DNA from: Burkholderia sp. OK233
Lineage (GTDB): Bacteria > Pseudomonadota > Gammaproteobacteria > Burkholderiales > Burkholderiaceae
Reading direction: 5' to 3'
Assembly (NCBI RefSeq): GCF_900230185.1
Contig: NZ_OCSR01000001.1
Span: forward strand, 4,464,001 to 4,528,000
DNA: 64,000 bases
The position numbers and the translations under genes are program-made. Positions 35,322 through 43,699 of the stretch are shown here, piece after piece. How positions within the stretch are numbered: the stretch's first letter is position 1; each line of letters opens with the position of its first letter. The notes under the pieces were generated by a model that was not told the DNA's origin, searched no databases, and saw nothing but the letters and a program-made list of their open reading frames with translations.

Positions 35322-36320
35322 ATGACAATCGCAATGCAAGAAGCCCCCGCGGGCGGCATGATTCGCTGGGGGATCGTCGGGACGGGCCGCATTGCCCGTC
35401 GCTTCGCTCTTGGACTCACTCATGTGCCGCGAGCGCAACTGACCGCGCTGTGGTCACGCCGCGCCGAACCGGCCATGGCCTTCGCCAGTGAATTCGGCGG
35501 CGAGGTGTGCGCGAGTTTCGACGCGCTGCTCGCAAGCGGTATCGACGCGCTTTATATCGCCACCGTCCAGGACAGTCACGCCGATTACGCGATCGCCGCG
35601 CTTAAAGCCGGTCTGCACGTGCTGTGCGAAAAACCCGCCACCATCAACAAGCCGCAACTCGAGCGTGTACTCGAGGTCGCGCGCGCCGGGCAACGGCTTT
35701 TCATGGAGGCCATGAAGCCGCCGTTTTATCCGCTGTACAGAAAGTTGCGCGCGCATCTTGATGCCGAGCCGATCGGCGAGGTGGGTCTCGTGCGCGCCGG
35801 CTGCTCGGTGCCGGGCGTGCCGGACGATCATCCGTCGCTGTCGTTCGAGCATGCGGGCGGCGCGCTGCTCGATATCGGCGTCTACGAGATGTTTCTCGCG
35901 GTCGACTGGCTCGGTGCACCGCGTGAGGTGCAGACGCTTGGGCGGCTCGGCTCGACCGGCGTCGACACGTTCGCGAGCCTGAACAGCCAGCATGAACGCG
36001 GCATCGCCCAGCTGTTTTGCGGACTCGACCTGCATGGCAAGGGCGACGCGTTGCTGATGGCCACGGGCGGCCATGTCACGATTCATGAACCCTGGTGGAA
36101 TCCGGCGCGCGCGACGATCCGGTACGCCGACGGTCGTGTAGTCGAGCTCGACGAACCGTTCGAAGGCGGCGGCCTGAACTACGAGACCGCGCATTTCTGC
36201 GAGCTGATTCGAGCGGGGCAGATTGAGAGCCCGCTGATGCCGCACAGCAAGTCGCTGCAGATGATCGAGATGGCCGATGCGGCGCGTGCCGCGTTGGGAC
36301 TTAAGTTCGCGGGGGAGTGA
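35322..36320 (+). CDS. Gfo/Idh/MocA family oxidoreductase
   Basis: A 332-residue NAD(P)-dependent dehydrogenase. 'RWGIVGTGRIARRFALGLTH' is the Rossmann nucleotide site and 'LHVLCEKPATINKP' carries the family EKP motif with the catalytic Lys. The C-terminal domain includes 'HAGGALLDIGVYEMFLAVDW'. Members oxidise or reduce sugars and related compounds; it resembles the dihydrodiol/xylose dehydrogenase-like group, but substrate is unknown. ATG 35322 has AAGGAA 6 nt upstream. It follows the FadR-type regulator gene on the same strand. Confidence 0.9.
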   Translation: MTIAMQEAPAGGMIRWGIVGTGRIARRFALGLTHVPRAQLTALWSRRAEPAMAFASEFGGEVCASFDALLASGIDALYIATVQDSHADYAIAALKAGLHVLCEKPATINKPQLERVLEVARAGQRLFMEAMKPPFYPLYRKLRAHLDAEPIGEVGLVRAGCSVPGVPDDHPSLSFEHAGGALLDIGVYEMFLAVDWLGAPREVQTLGRLGSTGVDTFASLNSQHERGIAQLFCGLDLHGKGDALLMATGGHVTIHEPWWNPARATIRYADGRVVELDEPFEGGGLNYETAHFCELIRAGQIESPLMPHSKSLQMIEMADAARAALGLKFAGE

Positions 36321-36439
36321 TAGTCCGTCGCGGCGTTGCTTCCAGCAGCGGTGGTACGATTTGCGCGGGCGCGCGGACTCGAATAGAACGGGCTCGCGTA
36401 CCCATAGCTTTCGATCACCTTCCACTGGAGCCGCCTGCG

Positions 36440-37138
36440 ATGCGCATGCTTGGAAAACTGTGGCGCGACAACAAGAGCCTCGTCGCCTTTCTGTTCCTGA
36501 TGGTGCTGTTCCGCAGCGCCGTGGCCGACTGGAACGTCGTGCCGAGCGGCTCGATGTTGCCGACGATTCGCGAAGGCGACCGGATTTTCGTCGACAAGAT
36601 GGCTTACGATCTGCGCGTGCCGCTCACCCACATTACGATCGCGCATCTGCACGATCCGCAGCGCGGCGACATCGTCACGATCGATTCATCAGCCGCGCAC
36701 GAATTGATCGTCAAGCGGCTGATCGGCTTGCCCGGCGACAGCGTCGCCATGCGCGACAACGTGCTGTATGTGAACGGCGTACGGGCTGATTATCAGCCGC
36801 TGAAACTCAAGCCGCTGCCGGGCGACGCGACATCTCCCGGCGACTATCTGACCGAACGCTTCGGCGGCGTTACGCACACGGTGCGGCTTGCACCTGACGC
36901 GCCGAGTCCGCGCAATTCGTTCGGTCCGGTGGTCGTGCCGCAAGGTGAGTATCTGATGCTCGGCGACAATCGCGACGACAGCGCTGACTCGCGCTACTTC
37001 GGCTTCTTTCCGCGCAAGGAACTGATGGGCCGCACGCGTCATGTCGCGTATTCGCTCGACCCGGATCATTACTACAAACCGCGCTTCGAGCGCTTCGGCG
37101 CTCCGCTGGATACGGCGTCGCTAGCCGCCAGCAGATAG
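36440..37138 (+). CDS. lepB: Signal peptidase I
   Basis: A 232-residue S26 serine peptidase that cleaves Sec/Tat signal peptides at the inner membrane. The catalytic Ser is in 'VVPSGSMLPTIREGDRIFVD', the Lys in 'ELIVKRLIGLPGDSV', and 'YLMLGDNRDDSADSRYFGFF' is box E. Only one N-terminal membrane segment (about residues 13-32) is visible, fewer than in E. coli LepB. It is not next to lepA, so it may be an additional copy. ATG 36440 follows TGGAG; the longer frame from 36317 is shadow-like. Confidence 0.92.
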   Translation: MRMLGKLWRDNKSLVAFLFLMVLFRSAVADWNVVPSGSMLPTIREGDRIFVDKMAYDLRVPLTHITIAHLHDPQRGDIVTIDSSAAHELIVKRLIGLPGDSVAMRDNVLYVNGVRADYQPLKLKPLPGDATSPGDYLTERFGGVTHTVRLAPDAPSPRNSFGPVVVPQGEYLMLGDNRDDSADSRYFGFFPRKELMGRTRHVAYSLDPDHYYKPRFERFGAPLDTASLAASR

Positions 37139-37147
37139 GCCGCGCGT

Positions 37148-37807
37148 TCAGTGGCACGACGGTAGCGCGAGGCGCTTTTCGTACCAGTGCTGCACCCACT
37201 CGAGCACCTGGCACAGCACCCAGTAGACCGCGGCTGCCGCGAGGTACAGCGGCAGCGGCTGATAGGTCGACGCGATGACTTCCTGCGCGCTGCGCAGCAA
37301 CTCGGTCACCGTAATCACTGACACCAGCGACGTATCCTTGATCAGACTGATCAAACTGTTCGACAGACTCGGCACGGCGATGCGCAGGGCCTGCGGCGCG
37401 ATCACGTAGCGCAGCGTCTGGCGTCGCGAGAGCCCCAGGCTATAGGCGGCCAGCCACTGGCCGTTGGGAATGCCGAGAATCGCGCCGCGCATGCTCTCCG
37501 ACAGATACGCCGCCACATTCGCCGACAAGGCGATCACGCCCGCAGGCGTGGGGTCGAGCGAAATGCCGAGACTCGGCAAGCCGTAATAGATCACGAAGAT
37601 CTGCACCAGCAGCGGCGTGCCGCGGAACACGCTGACATACACGCGCGCGATCCAGTTCAACGCGCGGTTGTGGCTGACGCCCATCACCGCGAGCACGGCG
37701 CCGGCAATCAGGCCGAAGATCATCGACAGAACCGCGAACTTGACCGTCAGGACGGCGCCCTGTGCGAGCACAGGAAGCGATTGGACGAGCAGGGAGGTGG
37801 TGGACAT
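37148..37807 (-). CDS. Amino acid ABC transporter permease (HisM/GlnP type)
   Basis: A 219-residue inner-membrane permease with about five transmembrane segments. 'QGAVLTVKFAVLSMIFGLIA' is the typical polar-amino-acid permease start and 'AYLSESMRGAILGIPNGQWL' to 'LRYVIAPQALRIAVPSLSNS' is the EAA loop contacting the ATPase. It follows the substrate-binding protein gene after a strong terminator-like palindrome. No ATP-binding subunit is encoded next to it, since the next gene downstream is on the opposite strand. Substrate probably cystine or another polar amino acid, judged from the partner. Confidence 0.92.
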   Translation of the reverse strand: MSTTSLLVQSLPVLAQGAVLTVKFAVLSMIFGLIAGAVLAVMGVSHNRALNWIARVYVSVFRGTPLLVQIFVIYYGLPSLGISLDPTPAGVIALSANVAAYLSESMRGAILGIPNGQWLAAYSLGLSRRQTLRYVIAPQALRIAVPSLSNSLISLIKDTSLVSVITVTELLRSAQEVIASTYQPLPLYLAAAAVYWVLCQVLEWVQHWYEKRLALPSCH

Positions 37808-37856
37808 GAGCGGTGGGTAAGGTTGGCGCGCAAAGTGCACATGGGGGCACATTATG

Positions 37857-37898
37857 GACAAAAGCGAAGGGCGGCATCGTCGACGATGCCGCCCTTCG
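37857..37898 (-). terminator. Intercistronic terminator/attenuator between binding protein and permease
   Basis: A perfect 30-nt palindrome (37867-37896), extendable to 37865-37898, is followed on the minus strand by GCTTTTG. It lies between the stop of the binding-protein gene and the permease start. Such partial terminators raise the ratio of binding protein to permease; that function is inferred. Confidence 0.8.
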
Positions 37899-37914
37899 TT
37901 TCATCCAGCGGGCG

Positions 37915-38709
37915 TTACTTGATCGGCTTGCTGACGTCGATGCCGAACCACTTGTCCGAAATCTTCGAGAATGTGCCGTCCGATTCGAGCTGGGTCATCG
38001 CGTCGTCGATCGCCTTGGCGAACTTCGGATTGCCCTTTTTGAACGGAATGCCCGATGGGTTGCCCGCGCCGACCGTCGCGCCGGTGCGCAGCGGCAACTG
38101 CGAGTTCTTCATCAGGTACGCAAGCATCAGGCGGTCGTTCAGCGCCGCATCCAGACGGCCGGACGCCAGATCGCGCAGGTATTCGGGCGCGCCCGGATAG
38201 GTCTTCACGTCGATGCCCGGCACCGACTTCGCCATGTCCATGTAGTTCGTGCCCAGACCGACGCCGAGCTTCTTGCCCTTCAGATCGTCGAGCGATTTGA
38301 ACTGGCGCGTGTCGTCCTTACGCTGGATCAGTTGCGCTGCCGAGTACGTGTACGCCGGCGAGAAGTCGAGTGCCTGCTTGCGTGCGTCCGTAATGCCGAC
38401 CTGGTTGACGATCACGTCGAACTTGTTCGCTTGCAGACCGGCGATGATGCCGCTCCACTCGGTCGTGACGAACTCCGGCTTCACGCCGAGCTTGGCTGCA
38501 ACGGCCTTGGCGATGTCGACGTCATAGCCGACCAGTTCGCCCGATGGCGCTTTCGAATTGAACGGGGGGAAGGTGCCTTCCAGGCCGACGCGCAGCGTGC
38601 CGCGCTGTTTAACCTGGTCAAGCAGGTCGTCCGCGTGGGCAGTGACAGCAGTGAACGACGCGCCGATCAGGCCGGCGACGAGCATCTTTTTCAGCAAGCC
38701 AAATTTCAT
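37915..38709 (-). CDS. Amino acid ABC transporter substrate-binding protein (cystine-type, FliY/TcyJ-like)
   Basis: A 264-residue periplasmic family 3 solute-binding protein. It has a clear Sec signal peptide ending near 'TAVTAHADD', then 'GTLRVGLEGTFPPFNSKAPS', 'LVGYDVDIAKAVAAKLGVKP', 'DVIVNQVGITDARKQALDFS' and 'KKLGVGLGTNYMDMAKSV'. The pattern is closest to FliY/TcyJ-like cystine-binding proteins, but ligand identity is an inference. It is the first gene of a leftward pair with the permease. The AT-rich 38710-38823 region is its probable promoter. Confidence 0.9.
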   Translation of the reverse strand: MKFGLLKKMLVAGLIGASFTAVTAHADDLLDQVKQRGTLRVGLEGTFPPFNSKAPSGELVGYDVDIAKAVAAKLGVKPEFVTTEWSGIIAGLQANKFDVIVNQVGITDARKQALDFSPAYTYSAAQLIQRKDDTRQFKSLDDLKGKKLGVGLGTNYMDMAKSVPGIDVKTYPGAPEYLRDLASGRLDAALNDRLMLAYLMKNSQLPLRTGATVGAGNPSGIPFKKGNPKFAKAIDDAMTQLESDGTFSKISDKWFGIDVSKPIK

Positions 38710-38823
38710 CGAGTTCCTTTTTGTTCGTCTGGCGTTTTAACAGACGAAAGCATAACAAAGCAGACTATCGAAACCTAAATATCGTTTGTTTATGTCTATA
38801 TTACGGGGGCGAGTCGAGGCGGC

Positions 38824-39846
38824 TTAGCGCAGCGCCTGCGCGCATTCGGCCACCAGCGCGGGTCCGCGATAGATGAAGCCGGTATAGAGTTGCACCAGCG
38901 AAGCGCCTGCCGCCAGCTTGGCGCGCGCATCTTCGCCCGAGAAAATCCCGCCCACGCCAATGATCGGCACCGTTTCGCCGACTTCGGCGCGCAGCTTGCG
39001 GATCACTTCGTTCGACGCGTCAAACACGGGCTTGCCCGACAGGCCGCCGGCTTCGTCGCCGTATTGCATGCCGGTGACGGCGGTGCGCGACAGCGTCGTG
39101 TTGGTGGCGATCACGCCTTCGAACTTGTGGCGCAACAGCGTATCGGCGATCGATTTGATCTGTTCGTCGTCGAGATCCGGCGCGATCTTCAGGGCGAGCG
39201 GCACCAGCTTGCCGTGCATGTCGGCCAGGCGCAGCTGCTTGTCCTTGAGCGCCGCGAGCAGCGCGTCGAGTTCGCCCGCACCTTGCAGCTGGCGCAGGTT
39301 CTTCGTATTCGGCGACGAGATGTTGACCGTCACGTAGCTCGCGAACGGGTACACGCGTTCGAGGCAGTACAGATAGTCTTCGGCGGCGCGCTCGATCGGC
39401 GTGTCGGCGTTCTTGCCAATGTTCAGTCCGAGAATGCCGCGATAGCGCGCGGCCTGCACGTTCTTGACGAACTGGTCGACGCCGGCGTTGTTGAAGCCCA
39501 TCCGGTTGATCACGGCATTCGCCTCTGGCAGGCGGAACATGCGCGGGCGCGGATTACCCGGCTGCGCGCGCGGCGTGACCGTGCCCACTTCGATGAACCC
39601 GAAGCCGAGCGCCGCCAGACCGTCGATGCACGCGCCGTCCTTGTCGAGACCCGCGGCGAGCCCGACCGGGTTACGGAACGTCAGCCCCATCACGGTGCGC
39701 GGCGAATCCGGCACGCGTGGCGCGAGCGCGCCCGCAAGGCCGGTGCGGCCCACGGCGCCGAGCATGCGCAAAGTCAGGTGATGAGCGTCTTCCGCGTCCA
39801 TGCGAAAGAGTTGGGCGCGTACGAGCGGGTAGAGGGAACTGAACAC
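38824..39846 (-). CDS. pyrD: Dihydroorotate dehydrogenase (quinone), class 2
   Basis: A 340-residue FMN enzyme of pyrimidine synthesis that oxidises dihydroorotate with quinone at the inner membrane. The amphipathic N-terminus 'FSSLYPLVRAQLFRMDAEDA' is the class 2 membrane element, and 'NPVGLAAGLDKDGACIDGLA', 'GFIEVGTVTPRAQPGNPRPR', 'TVNISSPNTKNLRQLQG' (catalytic Ser) and 'PIIGVGGIFSGEDARAKLAA' follow. The GTG at 39846 was chosen to match the family N-terminus; an ATG at 39885 would add 13 residues. Neither has a strong Shine-Dalgarno. Confidence 0.95.
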   Translation of the reverse strand: MFSSLYPLVRAQLFRMDAEDAHHLTLRMLGAVGRTGLAGALAPRVPDSPRTVMGLTFRNPVGLAAGLDKDGACIDGLAALGFGFIEVGTVTPRAQPGNPRPRMFRLPEANAVINRMGFNNAGVDQFVKNVQAARYRGILGLNIGKNADTPIERAAEDYLYCLERVYPFASYVTVNISSPNTKNLRQLQGAGELDALLAALKDKQLRLADMHGKLVPLALKIAPDLDDEQIKSIADTLLRHKFEGVIATNTTLSRTAVTGMQYGDEAGGLSGKPVFDASNEVIRKLRAEVGETVPIIGVGGIFSGEDARAKLAAGASLVQLYTGFIYRGPALVAECAQALR

Positions 39847-39951
39847 GGGACGAAGCCGGGCGGCCGGAAAATGGGAACCCGCCATTTTACCGGCTTTGGG
39901 GCATTAATGAGACTAACTGGTAGGGACTGATGTGGCCACGTTATGGCGAGG

Positions 39952-40773
39952 TTAAGGCCGCAGTGGCCCGCGCCTGCCCTGAATTGCCAGATCGACCGGC
40001 GGCAGATCGATGCTGGTTGGATCGAGCACCTTCCATGCGCCGTCGATCAAACCTTCGAGCGGCCGGAAATTCGCCTTGTATGCCATCTTCGGGCTCTCGC
40101 GAATCCAGTAGCCGAGGTACACGTAGGGCAGCTTGAGGCTCTTCGCCTGCTCGATCTGCCAGTAGATGTTGTAGGTGCCGAAGCTGGTGTGCGGCAGACC
40201 CGGTTCGAAGAACGTGTACACCGACGAGAGCCCGTCGCCGAGGATGTCGATCATGCTGATCATGCGCAGAATGCCAGGCGCCGACGGATGGTCCGGCAGC
40301 GGCTCGCGGAATTCGACCAGCCGCGAGTTGATCCGGCTTTGCAGCAGGAACTGTTCGTACTGGTCGCGGCTGTCGCGGTCCATGCCGCCGCCGGCATGCC
40401 GTGCCGACTGGTAGCGCATATAGAGTGCGTAGTGCTCTTCGTCGTAATGCAGCGGGGCGACCGTTGCAATCAGCTCGCCGTGCTTCTTCCAGACCCGGCG
40501 TTGCGTGCGGTTCGCCTCGAAAAGATCGACCGGCACGCGCACGGGCACGCAGGCGCGGCAGCCATCGCAATACGGGCGGTAGGTGAACACGCCCGAACGG
40601 CGGAAGCCGGCTTTGACGAGGTCGGTATAGACGTCGGAGTTGATCAGGTGACTGGGCGTGGCGACTTGCGAACGCGCGATGCGTCCATCCAGATAACTGC
40701 AGGGATAGGGCGCCGTTGCATAAAATTGCAGCGCGGAAAGCGGAGAAAGAGGCAGCTCGTTGGGATGAGTCAC
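39952..40773 (-). CDS. bpt: Aspartate/glutamate leucyltransferase (Bpt)
   Basis: A 273-residue aminoacyl-tRNA-protein transferase. It moves Leu from Leu-tRNA to proteins with N-terminal Asp or Glu, marking them for ClpAP. The N-terminal Cys motifs are visible in 'YPCSYLDGRIARSQ' and 'YRPYCDGCRACVPVRV', and the C-terminal domain has 'YVYLGYWIRESPKMAYKANF'. The GTG at 40773 begins the conserved 'THPNELPLSPLSALQFYAT'; a longer frame upstream reads through aat in another frame and is not coding. It is followed at a short distance by pyrD and preceded by aat, all leftward. Confidence 0.95.
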   Translation of the reverse strand: MTHPNELPLSPLSALQFYATAPYPCSYLDGRIARSQVATPSHLINSDVYTDLVKAGFRRSGVFTYRPYCDGCRACVPVRVPVDLFEANRTQRRVWKKHGELIATVAPLHYDEEHYALYMRYQSARHAGGGMDRDSRDQYEQFLLQSRINSRLVEFREPLPDHPSAPGILRMISMIDILGDGLSSVYTFFEPGLPHTSFGTYNIYWQIEQAKSLKLPYVYLGYWIRESPKMAYKANFRPLEGLIDGAWKVLDPTSIDLPPVDLAIQGRRGPLRP

Positions 40774-40889
40774 GTTGGCAGCTCTCGAAGCGTCTCTGGT
40801 ATTGCAAACCCGGCGCCTTGCGGTTTGAAACCCGCGGCTCGTGACCCGCGGCTCGGTAGGCGACGGATCCGGATTCGGCCTGATTCTTC

Positions 40890-41627
40890 CTACGCCGCCG
40901 GCGCGACGACATCGCGCAAGACGGTCTTGTCGAAACGCCAGGGAATCGGCGGTGCGTCGACAGACGCGCGAACATGCGCGATGAACGCTTTGCGCGCTAT
41001 CTCGCGGCCGCCCAGCGACGCCAGATGCGACGTGTTCTGCTGGCAGTCTATCATTTCTATTTCGTGACAGCGCAAGTGTCCGACAAGCGCGGCCAGCGCC
41101 ATTTTCGACGCATCGGTGACCTCCGCGAACATCGATTCGCCGAAGAACATCCGGCCGAACGACACCCCGTATAAACCGCCTACGCGCTTGCCTTCGAACC
41201 AGGTCTCGATGCTGTGTGCATCGCCTACCCGGTGCAGCGACGAATAGGCTTCGACCACATCCGCGGTGATCCACGTGCCGCGCTGGCCGCGCCGCGGCGC
41301 CTGAGCACAGGCGCGCATCACGGCGGCAAAATCATGGTCGACACGGATTTCCCACGCGTCCTCGCGCAGCACGCGCTTGAGCGTTTTGCGCAGCGACGGC
41401 GACAGCTTGAACTCGGCGGGGCGCAGGATCATGCGCGGATCAGGACTCCACCACAGCACCGGCTGGCCGTCCGAGTACCACGGGAAGATGCCGCGCCGAT
41501 AGGCGTCGATCAGCCGCGACGGCAGCAGGTCGCCGCTGGCGGCGAGCAGGCCGGGTGCGCCGCTTGCCGCGCCGAGCGCGCGCTCGACGGAGGGAAACGG
41601 ATCGTCAGGTCCGAGCCAGGGAACCAT
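40890..41627 (-). CDS. aat: Leucyl/phenylalanyl-tRNA--protein transferase
   Basis: A 245-residue N-degron enzyme that adds Leu or Phe to proteins with N-terminal Arg or Lys. 'LIDAYRRGIFPWYSDGQPVL' and 'WWSPDPRMILRPAEFKLSPS' are family signatures, and 'SIETWFEGKRVGGLYGVSFG' and 'FFGESMFAEVTDASKMALAA' form the catalytic core. It sits next to bpt, so both branches of the bacterial N-degron pathway are encoded together. The NUDIX gene is 9 bp upstream of its start, so the three are likely cotranscribed. Confidence 0.95.
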   Translation of the reverse strand: MVPWLGPDDPFPSVERALGAASGAPGLLAASGDLLPSRLIDAYRRGIFPWYSDGQPVLWWSPDPRMILRPAEFKLSPSLRKTLKRVLREDAWEIRVDHDFAAVMRACAQAPRRGQRGTWITADVVEAYSSLHRVGDAHSIETWFEGKRVGGLYGVSFGRMFFGESMFAEVTDASKMALAALVGHLRCHEIEMIDCQQNTSHLASLGGREIARKAFIAHVRASVDAPPIPWRFDKTVLRDVVAPAA

Positions 41628-41636
41628 GCGCGCCGC

Positions 41637-42182
41637 TCAACCTTCGCGCAGCGAGCGGAAGATATCGCCCGTATGCAGCCCGAAGCTGCCGGCGGCGCGG
41701 TCGGCGAAAAAGAAACGCAAAGTCTGGCCGACGGTCGGGAAGGCGATCTCGTCCCACGGAATGTCGTGTTCCTCGAAGAGTTTCACTTCGAGGCTTTCCT
41801 CGCCGGCGGCGATGTCGAGATCGAGCAGGCGCGCCATATAGAACAGATGCACCTGGTGCACGTGCGGCACGTTCAGCAGCGAAAACAGGCTCTGCACCTC
41901 GACGCGCGCGCCGGCTTCTTCCAGCGTTTCGCGCGAAGCCGCTTCGGCGGTGGTTTCACCCATTTCCATGAAGCCTGCCGGCAGCGTCCAGTAGCCGTAG
42001 CGCGGTTCGATCGCGCGACGGCACAGCAGCACTTTGTCGTCCCAGACCGGGACGGTGCCGACCACGTTGCGCGGATTCTGATAATGCACCGTGCCGCAAC
42101 TCCCACACACGAAGCGCTCGCGGTTGTCACCCGGCGGAATGCTCAGGCTGACGCCGTGGCCGCAGACAGAACAGAATTTCAT
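41637..42182 (-). CDS. NUDIX hydrolase with N-terminal zinc ribbon
   Basis: A 181-residue protein. Cys4, Cys7, Cys26 and Cys29 form a zinc-ribbon as in NudC-related proteins, and the NUDIX box runs through 'GFMEMGETTAEAASRETLEE'. It probably hydrolyses a nucleoside-diphosphate-linked compound; substrate is not determined. It resembles the short betaproteobacterial zinc-ribbon NUDIX group rather than full-length NudC. It is the first gene of the leftward aat-bpt set. Confidence 0.92.
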   Translation of the reverse strand: MKFCSVCGHGVSLSIPPGDNRERFVCGSCGTVHYQNPRNVVGTVPVWDDKVLLCRRAIEPRYGYWTLPAGFMEMGETTAEAASRETLEEAGARVEVQSLFSLLNVPHVHQVHLFYMARLLDLDIAAGEESLEVKLFEEHDIPWDEIAFPTVGQTLRFFFADRAAGSFGLHTGDIFRSLREG

Positions 42183-42497
42183 AGGAAGGGGACGAGAAAG
42201 GGTGATGGGAGTTTATCACTGGGGCGAGCTTTGCCGGGAGCGGCCATGGCGGTGTGTGCCAGTCAGTGCGGGGTGGGGATATTTCGCTGAGCAGGCGCCC
42301 GTCGACGCGACCGCATTGCGAATACCATAGAGGAAAAATGCGGATCTGTTTGGACTCCGGATCAACGAGCGCGAAGCACGAGCGGGCGTGTGAGTGCAAT
42401 CTCGAAGCGGAAAACGGGAGACAGAAAACAAAAAAGGCTTGCCGGTTGGGCAAGCCTTTGAAGTTTTTCGACGTCTTCGAACCAATTTAGTGCTACT
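42183..42497. other. Intergenic region between NUDIX gene and tRNA-fMet
   Basis: A 315-bp region. It holds the tRNA terminator (42427-42461) and presumably the promoter of the leftward NUDIX operon; no gene was recognised. Confidence 0.55.
42427..42461 (-). terminator. Rho-independent terminator of tRNA-fMet
   Basis: An 11-bp perfect stem (42435-42445 with 42451-42461) with a GGTTG-complement loop is followed on the minus strand by a run reading TTTTTTG-TTTTC. It lies 37 bp past the tRNA 3' end. Confidence 0.9.
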
Positions 42498-42574
<77 letters not shown>

Positions 42575-42589
42575 TCCGTCGAAGAAAAG

Positions 42590-42618
42590 ATTATAGAACA
42601 AAGCGACGACCAACGCAA
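42590..42618 (-). promoter_or_regulatory. Sigma-70-type promoter of tRNA-fMet
   Basis: On the minus strand TTGCGT (42613-42618), a 17-bp spacer and a perfect TATAAT (42590-42595) lie 15 bp before the tRNA 5' end. Confidence 0.85.
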
Positions 42619-42833
42619 TAGCCAGTTAAGAACCGGCTTCAATACGCGCCGGTGCGGGCGAACTTCAAAGCGGAACGCCAAAGCAAAGCGGCCTCCAAAG
42701 TCGCGGCGTGAATTGCCGGCGTCGCATGCCGGAAGGCCCGCGTAGCGCGCTGCGCTAGAATCCAGGTTCTCTTCGCGCGCCGGGATGCATGTGCAACGGC
42801 CTGCGCTTCACTTCTTACCTTGTTCAGAACTCC

Positions 42834-43331
42834 ATGGATATCGCTCACGATCTACAGGTGATTGCCGCTCAGGAACAAGCGCTGGTGTTCCCGCAATTCG
42901 ATGCCGACCGCGCATGGCAGATCGGCGCCTATCTGCACGAGGTCGCGAGAACACGCGGCATTGCCGCGGCCATCGACGTGCGCACGTTCGGTCAGCCGCT
43001 GTTCTTCAGCTTGCTCGAGGGAGCGACGCCGGACAACGTCGACTGGGCGCGCCGCAAGGGCAACACGGTCGCGCATTTCCGGCGCAGTTCGTATGCGATC
43101 GGTTTGAAGATGCAACAGGCGGGCAGCACACTTGCCGACAAGCACGGCTTGCCGGTCACGGAATATGCGTCCCATGGCGGCGCGTTTCCGTTGACGGTGG
43201 CGGGCGCCGGCGTGATCGGTTCGATCACGGTGTCCGGTTTGCCGCAACGCGCCGATCATGAACTGGTGGTGGAAGCGCTGTGTGCGCACCTCGGCCACGA
43301 CTACAGCAAGCTCGCGCTTGCAAAGGCCTGA
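42834..43331 (+). CDS. UPF0303 / heme-degrading-domain protein
   Basis: A 165-residue soluble protein of the UPF0303 (HbpS/GlcG-like) fold. 'AAIDVRTFGQPLFFSLLEGA' and 'RKGNTVAHFRRSSYAIGLKM' in the middle and 'GAFPLTVAGAGVIGSITVSG' near the C-terminus are the family pattern. Members are annotated as heme-binding or heme-degrading domain proteins, but activity of this subgroup is not established. ATG 42834 gives the usual family length; the upstream frame to 42789 is poor. The SMR gene begins 4 bp after its stop, so they may share a transcript. Confidence 0.85.
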   Translation: MDIAHDLQVIAAQEQALVFPQFDADRAWQIGAYLHEVARTRGIAAAIDVRTFGQPLFFSLLEGATPDNVDWARRKGNTVAHFRRSSYAIGLKMQQAGSTLADKHGLPVTEYASHGGAFPLTVAGAGVIGSITVSGLPQRADHELVVEALCAHLGHDYSKLALAKA

Positions 43332-43335
43332 GGCG

Positions 43336-43674
43336 ATGCGGATGCCTCCTTATGCGTTGCTCGCCATTGCGATCGTTGCCGAAGTCATCGCGACCTCCGC
43401 AATGCGGGCCTCGGAAGGTTTTTCGCGGCTGGTGCCCGCAGCGGTTGTGGTGATCGGCTACGGCATCGCGTTCTATTGCCTGTCGCTCACGCTGAAGACT
43501 ATTCCGGTGGGCATCGTCTACGCAGTGTGGTCAGGCGCCGGCATCGTGCTGATTACGCTGGTCGCGGTCGTGATGTACCGGCAAGTGCCGGACGTGCCGG
43601 CCATCATCGGGCTCGGGTTGATCGTTGCCGGGGTCGCCGTGCTGAACATGTTCTCGAAGATGCAGGCGCACTGA
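43336..43674 (+). CDS. Small multidrug resistance (SMR) family transporter
   Basis: A 112-residue protein with four transmembrane helices. 'IAIVAEVIATSAMRASEGFS' carries the essential membrane Glu, 'YCLSLTLKTIPVGIVYAVWS' is the conserved second/third-helix signature, and 'IIGLGLIVAGVAVLNMFSK' is the last helix. It is closest to EmrE-type antiporters, which export cationic compounds or guanidinium using the proton gradient; exact substrate unknown. The ATG at 43336 follows the UPF0303 stop by 4 bp. Confidence 0.93.
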   Translation: MRMPPYALLAIAIVAEVIATSAMRASEGFSRLVPAAVVVIGYGIAFYCLSLTLKTIPVGIVYAVWSGAGIVLITLVAVVMYRQVPDVPAIIGLGLIVAGVAVLNMFSKMQAH

Positions 43675-43699
43675 GCGTTCACTGAGTGCCCACTGAGCA

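Noticed and set aside
40830..40855. Direct repeat ACCCGCGGCTCG twice between bpt and aat
   Set aside because: It is only two 12-bp copies in a short spacer, with no stem or regulatory context.
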